From Amanita rubescens (Eukaryota > Basidiomycota > Agaricomycetes > Agaricales > Amanitaceae), in assembly GCA_015039365.1 (NCBI GenBank), contig WION01000006.1:248001-312000 (forward strand): a stretch of DNA of 64,000 nt, in the 5' to 3' direction. Of this stretch, positions 23,306-35,261 are shown piece after piece (the stretch's first letter is position 1; the number at the start of each line of letters is the position of its first letter). The notes under the pieces were generated by a model. It was given only the letters and a program-made list of their open reading frames with translations. It was not told where the DNA came from and did no database searches. The translations under genes were made by a program, and so were the position numbers.

Positions 23306-25867
23306 TTATTTTTTTGAGAAAAATCTCTCTATCCCCTTCGGCTCGACTCGACGGCGCTTTGCACTTTTATGGGTAGTGCCTTTCTTCGGAGATCTGTCCC
23401 TTGGTTTAGACTCTCTTGCCGAATCTTTCGCCAATTCCTGGGCAAAATGGAAATCCTCGTGTTCCATCCGCACCATCTTAAGAGGATCGGACTCCTCCAT
23501 TATATCGCTGTCGAGAAAAACTGTCAACTTTTTCCCGCATTTAGGACATGTGTATGATACTGATGGGAAATCTTGGGTTGTCGATTCTATTACCAGAGAA
23601 CTGTCAGTTTGCTCCATAGGATCGTTTTCGAATCCATCCATTTCACGTGGTCGCTTGTCGTGGTTTCCCGACTTCAAGAAGGTCTCGATACTCTGTTGCC
23701 CGGCTTCAGCGACGTCAATGCCAGTAAAACCTAGAGCGATGTGCGATATATTCATTTTCGCGCCGTTACCAACCAGTTCCTTCCACAGCTTGTCACCAGC
23801 AGAGGCAACCACATCGACCGTTATTTCACGCGTGAACGGAAATGGGGCCTGTTTCGATCGTCCTGCTTCAGGATCTAGAGAATCTTTAGATCAGTCGAAA
23901 GAGTGTGAACATATCACATTACATTTCCGCGCATGGAGGACGAGGGTCTTGGGCCAGAGGTTTGGTTCAGTTTTCCTGGCATTTCTCAACCGCAGTGCTA
24001 ATTCTGCTGCCAGGACGCGAATCCAATGATGTCCTTCCGATGCCTGTGTAACGGCTTGCGGCAAGTTCTTTGATGCCAACATGCTTTTGTTCACAATAGA
24101 TTTTTCCTTGACTAACACGAATGATTAGATGTCGGGAACACCTTTGGATTGGCGCACCCTCGTTACGGTCGATTCCTCTGAACAAAATGAATAAACTATT
24201 GTGATATGTATACCCGAAACTTACCGGAGAATTTCATAGACCCAAATAGATTCTTCTCCGAATTTACGCTGGAGCTCGTCTAGAACCACGTTATAGGTAT
24301 GAAAGGGACCTGTACAATATACACACCCAAGGTGATGGTGCTTCAGACGATCAGTCGCAGAGCGTTAAGGCTAACAAAAAATCTACCAACAGTAAATCGC
24401 CGACAGTCGATGCTTCAAACTCCTCTGCCAGTGCCTTTCCAAGCTTTCCACCTAGGAATCTAATCTAGTACCAAGTCAACACGATCAATACATAAAAAAT
24501 TCCAGCGCTCACTTTGCGGAACGGCACAGGTTTCAGATATTTTGGTATGGCAGCATTCCTCAGAATGCTCTATATATCATCAGACGCTGAGAGTTGGCTC
24601 AACAACTGACTTTTACCTGACTGTTGGGCTTCTTGTATGATGCAGTCAACTAAAATAAGCGTCAGTATGGATAAGAAATAAACACGAATGAGTCTCTAAC
24701 CTTGGCTAAAAACTTGTTGCGGGCGATTCCCTTCGAAATATCGATTGATCAACCCTTAAGCTGTTTCGCCGATGCTAACACCTACCGCTGAAGTCGAGTA
24801 GCCTAGTTTCTCTAACACCTCTTGACGCGCTTTTTGCATCAGTTCAGCGGCGATAGACAAAGCGACATCATGCCAGGTTGTAATTATATCTTCCTCCTCG
24901 TGCACTTCAACTGGCATGTCCGGGCCCGTCTGATTAGGATAGGCATCCGGGGACTCTGCTTGCTCTCCTGAGTTTGTTGCATCATCTGCTTGCACATTCT
25001 CAGCGTCTTCAGATTTTTGATCGTTGGAAACTGAGGTAGAGGATTGCGGCGCCGGATTTATAGGTATGACATGGCCGAGGTTGCCCCACAGTATTGGAGG
25101 CGGAGGTGGAAGCAATGTATCCATTCCGTGCGGGGCGTCCGGTGGTACTTTGGCAAGGTACGGAAACCGCTCCAACATAATCCTTCGCACCGGACGCGTA
25201 AAGTCAAAGAAGGCTTCATCAATGGACGCCTTTTCTTTGAAAAATCGTCAGTTATCTCGCATCCCTGTCGCGTTTGCTCATCGTAAGCACTGTTTCTCAC
25301 CAATTTCACACTCTGGTAGACATTCCTTGAACAAAGCCCCGATTTTCGTACTTTCACTGCGATAATAATCTAGAGAAACCTAGCAAATTTAGATTTAGAT
25401 AGGTTTAATAAACGTAGGGTTGTAATCTCCCATACCTTGTGCGTGTTCGTATCCACCTTGTCCCAATATCCAGGCTCCTTTTCTCCCTCCTTATACGTCG
25501 CAACGTGCACCACGACAAGATGAGGACATCGTTTCTTTGCATCCTTCAACTTGTCCATACGGGATATTCCATACTTCCTTGCAGGGTAGTTGACGGCAAT
25601 TAGGGAGTCCCATTGAAGCACAACGAGAGGAGTATCTGGGGGCGTCTTGAGCCTAACCATTTCACAAGCAGCATAGTATGCATCGCTGTCACACAACGCA
25701 ATTACGCGCAGTGGATCACGGATACCCAAGTTATGTGAAAGGAGATGCCGATACGTCAAAGGTGGATTCAAATCGTTCGGATCAAAGTCGTTTTCCACTA
25801 ATTTTGCTTTCCCTTTCCCTTTCCATGGTGATACTGGGTTCGTTGGCAAGGTTGAGCTGCCCGTCAT
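23306..25867 (-). CDS. RAD30: DNA polymerase eta (Y-family translesion polymerase)
   Basis: Inserts opposite UV dimers. ATG at 25865-25867 (MTGSSTLPTNPVSPWKGK; a TTG further upstream is not a start). Palm motifs: VIALCDSDAYYAACEMVRLK (first metal-binding Asp) and the second catalytic motif KASIDEAFFDFT formed by splicing. A long acidic insert (QKSEDAENVQADDATNSGEQ region) sits in the palm, then AGIARNKFLAKLTASYKKPN, helix-hairpin FLGGKLGKALAEEF and the little finger (VLAAELALRLRNARKTEPNL). C-terminus: a UBZ finger YTCPKCGKKL...MEHEDFHFAQ (C-x2-C...H-x3-H) and a terminal PIP-like KGIERFFSKK*. The Gln of the canonical PIP box is missing. About 700 aa, eight or more introns. Tandem and co-oriented with the Rieske oxidoreductase gene, 87 bp upstream. 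Confidence 0.93.
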
Positions 25868-25954
25868 GACTTCGTAGTATAACAATTGACTCGAGCGTCA
25901 CAATGTGACGAACGCGTACATGTACATAAAATTACAATTACATCATGACCTTGT

Positions 25955-28412
25955 TCATATCGCCACCTTCCCCAGGGTTTTCTGTGAGCTGATGTCCACA
26001 GATAGCAAGTCCTGTTCATATCATAGGTTGAATCGCAACTCAAAATCAGTACATAAAGAAAGCGTCTTACTTTACCCTCTCGCAGCTCTTCCGCAGTCGG
26101 CATAAGGCCCAAGCGAAGAAGCTCAGATGCCTTCGAGACAACAGGATCGTTTTGCATGCTAGGAAGCCTGGCTGAGTGGGGAATTCAGAGAAAAGGCACA
26201 TCTCCTAACCTTGCAACGGCGACTACTTTCCCTTGCTTGGCATAGTAAGCTATGAACTGTGGGGTTTCCTGTCATATTTCCTTACGACAAACCCAATGAA
26301 TTGGATTACCTTCATTCCCCCGGGTCTCCTTTAACGATAACGTCGTCATACTGGTGTCCAATGCCACAGTATCTGAGTTGTTGGCCCACTACGTACTCCA
26401 TGGTGAGTCATCAGCCGAGATCAAACAGGTCATCGTATACTCACGCGAGCTCCAGAATATAGGAACTTTGACAAATGCCTGAGGACTACCAGAAATGGTC
26501 TTCCCGACAGCGCGGCCATGATTACCAGCCACATTCCAGTGTTCAATCCTGGTCTCTTTGCCATCAATTTCTGGGTAGATCGCAATGTCGCCTGGAAAAG
26601 GTGATCAACGGATGACTACCGTAGATGGTGAGTGTCCTACCAATGGCATAGACATCGTTGCTGCTGACGCTTCTTACTCTCAGATATTCATCAACCCTAA
26701 TGCCTCCGTTCTTCTCAACCTCGATGCCACTGCCTTTAAGAAATTCCGTTGCCGGAGCTACGCCAACACCCATGATGACAAGATCTGCAGGTATCGTATT
26801 ACCGTTGACCACGACGCCGCCAGCCAGGTTCGGATTATCCTCGCGAGGAACAATCCTTTCGACTTTGCTCGACATGTGGAATTTAACACCTTGAGATTCG
26901 TGGTACTGGGCATTATTAGCACCAAGATTGTACGATATACGCAATAGATCACCTTCATCAGCCCTGCTCCCACTTCTTTGCCAAGCACATTTTCAAACGG
27001 ATAATGCTCCATTCCAATGACATCGAGTGACGCGAGCTTTCTTTTAGATACCGCTACAACGAGTTCCATGCTGATGAAAGAACTTCCAATAACTACTACA
27101 CTCTTCCCTTCCTGGGCGGCTTTGAGGCAATATGTCATCAAAGTATGCCGGCATGGAAATACTAACCTTCATTAACTTTACGAGAGTCCGATATGCCTCG
27201 GAAAGTGTATACATTTTCAAGATTTGCACCTTCAATCGGTAAGCGGCGAGGCGTCCCACCGGTGGCCAAAATCAATTTATCGTACGGAAGCGAATCTTTA
27301 CCGCCGTCCAAGATAACCTTTTTATTTGCTAGATCGACTGAAGTTACTTCCTGCAAGATGATCAATAGCGGTCAATCTGACTTAGGAGCTATCTTACAAC
27401 TCCGAGGCGGATGTTAGTTCCGTACTTGATCTTGAGATCAGCGGCTGTCTTCCATTCGACTTGAGCGGGGTTTGTGATAAGTGCTTTACTAAGCTTCGTT
27501 CTTTATTTCCATTTCAGTCATAGAAAATGATTGACAGCCAGACGAAAGCTGACCGATCAATAGGTAAGTAAGTCTCTTTCGAGAGTATCGTGATTGGGGC
27601 GCCATAACCGTGCTGGATTCCGTTTCAGCCATCTTTTAAGAGAGCAGGAGATGGATTACCTCTCTCAGACTTTCAACGGCGTGAATGGCTCCTGATCCAC
27701 CACCGACAATGACAAGGCCTTTCTGGCCGACTTCGTATCCGGTGCTAACTAGTCTCGCTGGACGATCCTTGTTCTCCTTGAGAGTATCTGCCACATTTGC
27801 GGTGACATGGATCTTCCCCTCCTTTACGTGGGCTTTGAAAGAATGGATAGCAGCAGGTGCAGGTGCATCCTCTGCCAACAATTAGTTAGTTTACGGGTGA
27901 CATGGATTCAGAGCTATTGAAGGCACAGACCAATGTCTCCATTGCAAACGTTGAAACAGGCTACAAAGAATTGTTGAAAGCAAAATTTGAGTTGGTATTG
28001 AATGAACGCTTGCCTCCGTGCCAAGGGCTTGACATGTGCTAAATCAACGTGCGGACTGAGGAAGAGTTGTGAACTTACCATACAACGCGGCCGTCAGATG
28101 TCAAAACACCCTTAGCGAGAGGTGCGCCGTAGTGAGTGCAGAAAGCGCTCGTGGCGTGTATCTTGTCACCGATGCGCGACAGTAAGACATGTCCCTTGTC
28201 AAACTCAACTTGCTTCCTGCAGTAAGACATGAGTTTCTCGAGCGTCGAACACCAGGACAGAATGGATACATGTGACCATCTTGCAGCTCAGATTCATCGA
28301 GGACAGCAATAGTCTTGATCGACATTTTGCGCAGGTGGGAAAGAAGAGAGAGAGTCGGACGAAAGCGTAGAGCAGATGACCACCTATATATTTGACCACT
28401 GAAGCCAATCAT
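25955..28412 (-). CDS. AIFM3-like Rieske/FAD-dependent oxidoreductase
   Basis: Rieske [2Fe-2S] ferredoxin domain followed by a pyridine nucleotide-disulphide reductase, the architecture of apoptosis-inducing factor 3. Spliced Rieske motifs: [12 protein letters not shown] and CPWHGACFNVC, the second assembled over a 14-nt exon (28014-28027). FAD motif [23 protein letters not shown] motif [33 protein letters not shown] and [20 protein letters not shown], then [20 protein letters not shown] FAD closing motif. Ends KTLGKVAI*. Two starts are plausible: 28412 gives an Arg/Ser-rich leader ([20 protein letters not shown]) resembling a mitochondrial presequence; 28325 gives [20 protein letters not shown]. 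About 600 aa, about ten introns. Confidence 0.88.
28014..28027 (-). other. 14-nt micro-exon of the Rieske protein
   Basis: The exon CCCTTGGCACGGAG carries Pro-Trp-His-Gly and part of the flanking codons of CPWHGAC. It is bounded upstream by intron 28028-28078 (GTAAGT donor) and downstream by intron 27961-28013, whose donor is GCAAGC. Both splices are needed to build the iron-sulphur ligand loop. Confidence 0.75.
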
Positions 28413-29156
28413 AGATGATGCTATACCGTGACATCGATACTGATCAATCTATTTATATCAACTCGATGTCAGCGTTCATTACAATAGCGCGAATGCACCG
28501 TCAGTACTTTGCTTCCTGGTTCCTGCCCCACTCATTGTTGCATCTGGGGTAGATATCAGAAACCTTGCAAAACTGCTCAAGCTCAAACAGTATGCGGTGA
28601 ACGCAGACGTTTCTGGGCTCGTAAAGGTCAGCGACGGCGCCGCCATGAAAGACAAGGCTGAACACTGCGTACACAGAGGGGCAGACCGGGTGTACTGGTA
28701 TTTCAGGGTACAAGATACGCCATCAAAGATTTTTTAGAGAATGCACGCAGTATGTCTATCTCTACATTTGAGAAGGTAGTCCATGATTCTGGTCTCCAGG
28801 TTTACGTTACCTTGATTTCCACCATGTTGATACCATCCCACTTGATACCACATTGCGCATCGCAAATGCCAGACCAGGCCTACACGAGGTTGAGGATATG
28901 AATGGTCTAATTCAGGCTATCGACAAACTTGGCTTGAGAACTTGGTTCAGGACTCAAATGGGCATGGACAAAGGATAGTAGCGTAGTATCGGGCCCCCAC
29001 TATAACTAGACCGCCCTCCAGGACCCGTACTGATCACTGCGGGACCTCTGTCGACCGATCACATATCATTAGTGACAATCTAAAACGTCATTATCAAGGT
29101 CCGCTGTTCTCTTACGTACTGCCTTGCCTCCTTCGCACTCCTTCTCCAACAGAATC
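28413..29156. other. Unassigned, probably decayed sequence
   Basis: Contains short peptides that look once coding (for example PGVLVFQGTRYAIKDF around 28690-28735 and LHEVEDMNGLIQAIDKLGLR around 28880-28940, plus strand) with no full gene and no family I can name. Likely the remains of an old gene. Confidence 0.3.
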
Positions 29157-29900
29157 ATGTCTCAACCGCCGGCGCGCCCAGGTCCCAACATTTTCTATTC
29201 ATCTATGTGAATGGGGAGAATAGGTTAGCGCTCAGGATTCCGCGGGCCAAAATACGTGAGTACGCCCTCAAGCCATACAAGTGGCTGCGATTCCTCGGCC
29301 ACATCATTTTTGGCCGGCACGGTGTTGGTGGTCACATCAGTACCCACCATGATGGTTGGAACGTCGGGAAGGCCATGTCTGAGGAAGATATGAACCGCCC
29401 TGAACTTGATGACAAGTTGACAACAACATTATATACTATTTCTCAAACGGTGTGTTATATGTCCAATGTTCGTTTGGACTCGTGATTATTTTGGGAAACA
29501 GTTAGGTCAACGATGCATCGCCTGGTCAATTACACTGGAATTGCAGATGAAATGAGGACCATGAATTACCTTCAGACAATGCAAGAAAGTTCCCCAGAGA
29601 ATGCGGTAGCTGCAGAACGGGATGGTCACTGCTGTGTGATTACAGATGTACATCAATTTCACCATTATCGCCTATTATCTTATACTAAGGGTCATGAGTG
29701 AGTTCTTGGCATAGCTCCACTACTGATATGAGCAAACCTCTTTTTGGATTTAACTAGCTTATTCAATTTGTGACAAGGGATTGATTGGGGATATCGACGA
29801 TCATCAAAACATCATACTTATTGCTTCCACTACGGCTCAACTAGTAATCACAATTGCCGATTACACCATAAAAGCTTGAATCAACCCGGCCCACCATCGG
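29157..29900 (+). pseudogene. Decayed HNH-like domain protein of basidiomycete type
   Basis: Starts MSQPPARPGPNIF, then shifts frame to YVNGENRLALRIPRAKIREY, ALKPYKWLRFLGHIIFGRHG, RDGHCCVITDV..., LLSYTKGHEYI-like sequence, IQFVTRD and DIDDHQNIILIA. The order (RxPxxxIREYAxxPYKYLRxxGxxI, then RDGxCxxTG, then SKGxEYI, then IDDxxNGILL) matches a large Agaricomycete family of HNH-related proteins that I recall by pattern. The pieces lie in different frames with stops between (near 29193 and 29700-29770), and the histidines expected of an AHIxP catalytic motif are replaced (HHYRLLSY). Interpretation as a pseudogene follows from the broken frames. Confidence 0.5.
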
Positions 29901-30012
29901 GCCAGCTCTGCGTCACAGCATCTCGCTCGTACTCACAAAGGTGAACTATATTGTATTATAAATCGTCAATCACAGAAAATACGCTGACTGTCACTGAAAA
30001 CGTAGGATACTA

Positions 30013-30381
30013 ATGTCAACTAATTCACAATCAAGCAAGGCCACTTCAAGGTCGCGGCAGGATGATATTGAAAGCAGGGTAAGTCCAGTTTTGTCAACAA
30101 TTTGTGTGAACGGCTAGGCACTCTGGGTCACTAAGAGGTCATGCTCTCAAACGTGGTGCAATTTTAAATGCAACCGGCATTACGAGTCCTTCAGAGACTC
30201 GATTCTTGCTATCCCAAAAGCGGGGCCTATGGCTGTTCTCCACCAAATGTTCGCACTGCATGAGAAGGACTTTTGTCTGGTTTACAAACAGTATCCCCCG
30301 CCCACTATCCCCGCCGAAACTCTGTTCGTACTTGTCCGCGACGAGGAAACTGGTAAAGAAGCTGCCGATACTTCCCTTTGA
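30013..30381 (+). CDS. Small two-exon hypothetical protein
   Basis: join(30013..30078, 30136..30381): 103 aa. The 57-nt intron has a GTAAGT donor and keeps frame. The protein begins MSTNSQSSKATSRSRQDDIE and continues NFKCNRHYESFRDSILAIPK, HQMFALHEKDFCLVYKQYPP and LFVLVRDEETGKEAADTSL*. No family recognised. It lies in a decayed region beside the HNH-like remnant, so it may be the first exons of a broken gene rather than a complete small gene. The open frame and normal intron are the only support. Confidence 0.35.
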
Positions 30382-32253
30382 CATCAATGAAATTATGGAT
30401 CCTGGTTTTATCGAAGAGGATATTATGACTTGGAGGTCTGTGTTTTGACGGGGTTCAGTCTTGCCAGGATGGGCTAAGATTCTCTGCTACTTTTAATTCA
30501 AAGATATGTATTCTAAATTCATGCAATACCGGTTCATTTGTGAACATAAGAATGTGAGCCGGCTGCGCGCTCAGCGCTGACGCCACCTCAGTTTGTTTTA
30601 TAGTATGCTCGCTTTCTTGTGAGCCTATAGATCTTCGTTGGTACCTGGGGAGGTTTTCTAATGGATCACGTCCTGTCATCCCGGACCCCGTGGGTTACGA
30701 AGGATGCATTCAGTATAAGTCGATGCACAAGGAAAAGTCTGTTAAGTTGGTTCCAGTTAGGCCAAATACGAACTTGCCTCGGTTGACGCTCCGTCGTTAT
30801 CTATGTCGTTGTGCTAATGCTGTGAACAAACAACACTGCGTGGTCCACCTGCGCAAAAAAAAAAAAAAACTCACTTGCAGGCGAAGAGTTGGGTAGTAGC
30901 TGTAGTGCTGAAATAAACTTGATTAAATCATAAACGTGCCCAGTCCCTTGTGAATGTAAATGTGATTAATGGTAAATAATGCCGGTCAAGTCTCTTATAA
31001 GTAGCATTCATAAGATTAGAATGATTAGCGCTAGGTTAGAACTGATAGTTGGCTAGTACGAAGAACGGTCCAGAGCGCATGTTGGTATGAGATAGTAATT
31101 CCGCAAAGGATGGGAGAGGCATCTTTCTCCCTTGATCCGTTAGATTTGGGTGAGAGCCTTCAAAAACGATTTCATTACTTCAACGGATGGTGGATAATTT
31201 CCGCGCGGTGGGGGAAAGTCGGTGCGTGACCCTTCCTCATTTACCGTTCCTGGGCCAAAGGGAACATCAAGAGACCATAAAGAGAGGGACAAATAAAGAA
31301 CACCCCTCGATGCTCGCTCGGGAGTCGTCAATACATTATTATATATGACAAATGCGTGACCTATTGTCAATGTAAAGACAATAGTATCAAGGCGATGTAA
31401 GCACGACGGGGATGCGGTGCGCGCGTGGGGTGGATGTGAGCGTAAAAGAAGGAGGGTCGCAGGTGGGCGTAGAGGGTCCCGCGTGGACCTTGGTTGTCAG
31501 GGGTACCGGTTGGCAGGATTAGGGTGCTGGCGGGCATTGAGGGTAACTGGGTAGCACAAATAGATGGTCAGCACCATCAAACGGGAGCGGGGGAGGTGTA
31601 GAGGGATTGTCGGTGCTGGAGATGCAAGCGTGAGAGAGCGGATGGGGTTAGGGCGGAGAGAGCAGCCGGAGCAGGGCGCTGGGGATGCAGTGCATGCGTG
31701 AGGCAGCGAGAGCGCGGGACAGGGTGCGAGTGCATCTGTGTGCTGGGGGTGCAAATGCGAGAGTGTGGATGGGGCCGACAGCAAGATATTGAGACTGAGG
31801 GGCGAAAGCGTAGCTGGGTGGTGGGAATGCAAGTGCTTGTAGGCGCTACCATGTGACACGCACCAGCCACATCACGGCCAGAGATCCTCTGGGATTCGCC
31901 CGGCATCGTTGGCCAAGGCAAAGGAGGCCGCTGGCGCGACATGCTGGCGAGGTAGGGTACCTGAGCGGCTGCCGAATGAATTTAGGCTCTGGCTCGCGAG
32001 CCCAAATACTAAATAGGCTCGGCTAAGGCTCACGGCCAGCTATAGCCGAGCCGATGTCAACACTAGCCGCATATAGGAAGTAGAGAAAAGGTCGCTCACA
32101 TCTCTAGTTGAAAGCTGTTTCCGGAGATGACTGACGAGACAGACGAGCATAGTATGCTCCTACTCGTCTAATGCAACGAAGCGGCGCGCAATTGTTGTGC
32201 CATATTTGCTCTACAGCGTGAGTTCCACTCGAGCTTGACCTAACAGAAAAACT
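30382..32253. other. Gene-poor region with G-rich low-complexity tract
   Basis: No recognisable gene. From about 31390 to 31850 the plus strand is strongly G-rich with short GCGAGAG/GGATG-type near-repeats; the long minus-strand ORFs there (His/Pro/Ser/Leu-rich) are artefacts of composition. 31980-32060 has a short run of repeated GGCTC(G/A)-type elements. Confidence 0.45.
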
Positions 32254-33105
32254 ATGGCGTTGCAACTACCACCACCACCTCGCGATCCGGATGTTCCCCT
32301 TCCCCCAGCTCCTGCTCACCCTCCAACCCTTGCCAACATCTACGAAGCTCGCCGATATACCAATCGCATTATCACCAGCAAAAGCAAGTCGGTTATTCAT
32401 TTCACCATTGCAATGCTGAGTCCTGACCATGTCATGCTGTCTAGGTATCGGGGCGCCTAATTGTGCGACCATTGATGATGTGGGACGTGCAGTACTCTAC
32501 GAAAGCTCCGCAGTTCAGATCGCTTCTGCAGCTGTCATTGGTCCTGGTTCGTGAAAAGTTCTTTGTCTTGATGTGTGTTGAAAACTTTTGCTATTGAAGC
32601 TGTAGCGCCTCCCTGGTTTGGGCCGGTTCAGCAGCAGCTGAACAATATGCAGCAGGCACAGAACAATATGCAGCAGCAGCTGAACAATGTCCAGCAAGAG
32701 CAGAACAATATTCGACAGCAACTCAATCGGATTGATAGCAAGGCATCACGAGTATGCCCATACCCATGTCCTTGACCCTCTCTTGACCCTCTACATGCTA
32801 CCCCTAGGCACTCAATGCTACAAATGGAGAAGGGACATTCCTCCCATTTGAAACTGTCCTTTTTGTGGATGGAACAGATCCAACAGCACCTCCTGTTTGT
32901 GCATTTTTGCTTGATGACTGTGTGGACATTGATCACCCCTAACAAATAGCATAATCTTCCTGCTCTTACCTCGACTGCAATCATTGATGCTCTGCAGGGG
33001 GTTGAGGCCACTGATTATCTCAATGGCTATGGTATTGCAGTACCTCATCTCATTGTTGAACGCCTCTGCATTCTCAAAGCTTACATTGGATGCAGACAGC
33101 TGTAA
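32254..33105 (+). CDS. Mug135-like protein with coiled coil
   Basis: join(32254..32383, 32445..32546, 32600..32751, 32808..32894, 32950..33105): 627 nt, 208 aa, in frame. Begins MALQLPPPPRDPDVPLPPAP, then PPTLANIYEARRYTNRII, a Gln/Asn heptad-like coiled coil with repeated QNNMQQQLNN and QNNIRQQLNR (32636-32735), and a C-terminal domain FLPFETVLFVDGTDPTAPP, HNLPALTSTAIIDALQGVEA and YGIAVPHLIVERLCILKAYI ending CRQL*. The C-terminal pattern (LPALTS...ALxGxEAxxYLxGYG) fits the Mug135-like family common in Agaricomycetes, named after a fission yeast meiotic gene; its biochemical role is unknown. The first intron needs a GC donor (GCAAGT) to keep frame. Confidence 0.6.
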
Positions 33106-33782
33106 ACAACAGATGTTCAGGTGTGTTAGGAAACCATTGTCATCGTGATTGCGCAACACATGTGCCAATTATTATCATGCATACATACATAGCGATACTT
33201 GTACATTCAACTCAGCCACCATCCATTACACTACCTACCATTACTAGTATACTACTATCACCAGCAGAACACCTTATTTACCAATATCCACACGAAAAAG
33301 TGATACATCTGATACAATAATGACAATTGTCAGAGTGGTTGGATGCCCTGTCTCCTTTCTATCCAGGGTTGAGCAGACAGAAGAATGGTACATTGAAGTC
33401 CACGTCCACGATGGGACCGTCACGCAGTTCAGGAACATTCGATCTCCCCTGACCATGCAAAGGAAATTCTGGTCCAGACATGCGCCCTTCTGACCTGAAC
33501 CGTGCAAATATCGCATCAAAGTTATCCATCACAGAGGAGGTTGCAAACATTCCTCCCATTGTGCCACCTTTCGAGACTGATGGGCCAAGTGGTACGGAAA
33601 TTGACAGGTTTGTTGAATTGTTGCGCTACGTTCAGCCACAGGATGCCTCCCGGGAAAACCAATAAGCCATGTACCACCAGAACGACATTGATATTGTTTG
33701 GTATAAGATAATACAGCAATGGCTAACGCAACGAATCAAGAAATGATGTACATTAGATTACTGTACTTTTGGTTCTATGGTT
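33106..33782. other. Intergenic region with short unassigned ORFs
   Basis: A plus-strand 57-codon ORF from about 33320 and overlapping minus-strand frames at 33359-33559 are open but not recognisable. CA/CT-rich sequence at 33180-33270. Nothing further supported. Confidence 0.35.
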
Positions 33783-35261
33783 TTATTCCGAGTCTGGCTT
33801 ATAGTCAGGGCGCAATGATCGCACGACCTTGCCTGAAGCATAGTTAAGCACCAGACCTAAAGTAGTGAACGTTAATACATACCTGCACGCCAGATTTCTT
33901 GATTGTCAATCTCTGCCAACTCCTTGGCAAGGTCTTGACGGTAAGTCGGACGACCGTTGAAATCTAGTGATTTGCGAGTCTCCGTGCCATTTTTCACACT
34001 CTCATAGAGTTTCTCAAAGATGGGCAGATTTGCCTCTTCGAATATCGGCGCCCAGTCCAAGGCACCGCGGCGGGCCGTTGTTGAGCAGGCATTGTACATG
34101 TAGTCCATTCTATAAAACGCGTTGGATACTTGCGAGGAAGATCGACAAATCACATACCCCTTGGCACCAATCAGAGGGAATAACGACTGAGTTGCCTCCT
34201 CTACGGTCTCGTTGAAGGCTTCAGAGGGCGTGTGGCCGTTTTTCCTTAGAACTTTATATTGAGCCAAGAACATTCCTTGAATACCACCCATGAGCTAGAA
34301 AATAGTGAGATTTATTGACTCTAAGCAACAACAGAATCACACTTACAACACCACGTTCACCATACAGGTCAGAGTAGACTTCCTTCTCAAAAGTCGTCTC
34401 ATACATGTAACCGGAGCCGACACCAACACCTAGCGCAATCGCCTTCTCTTTCGCCTTACCTGTGACATCTTGCCATATAGCAATGCTTGAGTTGATGCCA
34501 CGTCCTTCTTTAAACAAGGTGCGAACGGTACGACCAGACCCCTTCGGGGCTACAAGAATGACGTCGATGTCCGAAGGAGGAACAACTTTTGTGTCATTTT
34601 TGTACACGACGGAGAAACCATGCGAGAAATACAAAGTCTTGCCCTTGGTCAACAACGGTGCAATTTTGGGCCAAGTCTGGGATTGTGCTGCGTCTGACAG
34701 GAGGTTCATAATGATAGTCCCCTTGTTTATGGCTTCTTCAATTGGAAAGAGTGTTTTCCCGGGCACCTGGGAATGGGTCAAAAATAGTCCAATGCTGAAG
34801 GCGCTAAAATTCGTACCCAGCCATCTGCTATAGCCTGCTTCCAACTCTCTCCGTCCTTGCGGACGCCAACAATAACATTCAAACCATTGTCACGGGCATT
34901 AAGACCTTGACCGTGGCCTTGTGAACCATACCCAATCAATGCAAGGGTATCGTTCTTGAAGTAATCCTGGATCTTGGCCAATGGCCAATCGCTTCGTTCG
35001 TAGACGACTTCCTTGGTTCCAGCAAAGTCAAGAGTTTTGACGCCACGGGCACCCTGGAACAAACAATTAACAATTTATAATTCGCTGTAAGAGATGGCGT
35101 ACAGGAATAGTCTGTGCAGTTTTTCCAGCTGCAGCGCGTGCAAGGAGGGAGTAGTTTGCCATCTGGGAAGAAACGGCAGCTGCCTTTGGCAATGCATGAG
35201 ATGCACGACGAGATGCGGCACGAAGCGCTTGCGAAGCAGAACGAGAGGCGAGGGAGGCCAT
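33783..35261 (-). CDS. ILV5: Ketol-acid reductoisomerase, mitochondrial
   Basis: Second common enzyme of valine, leucine and isoleucine synthesis: Mg- and NADPH-dependent isomeroreduction of acetolactate/acetohydroxybutyrate. Starts with a mitochondrial presequence MASLASRSASQALRAASRRA (ATG at 35259-35261). NADPH motif LALIGYGSQGHGQGLNARD, then SWKQAIADGW, IIMNLLSDAAQSQTWPKIAP, YFSHGFSVVY, VILVAPKGSGRTVRTLF, the metal/substrate helices (LMGGIQGMFLAQYKVLRKNG and FNETVEEATQSLFPLIGAKG), MDYMYNACSTTARRGALDW and a last exon KVVRSLRPDYKPDSE*. About 400 aa, as usual for fungi. Divergent from TMLH with about 270 bp between starts. Confidence 0.95.

Noticed and set aside
23262..24029. 255-codon plus-strand ORF
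   Set aside because: Antisense to the UBZ and little-finger part of DNA polymerase eta, whose motifs are clear on the minus strand; its nominal start is not an ATG.
31497..31942. Minus-strand ORFs of 120 codons rich in His, Pro and Ser
   Set aside because: They lie in a G-rich low-complexity tract; length is explained by the lack of stops in that composition.
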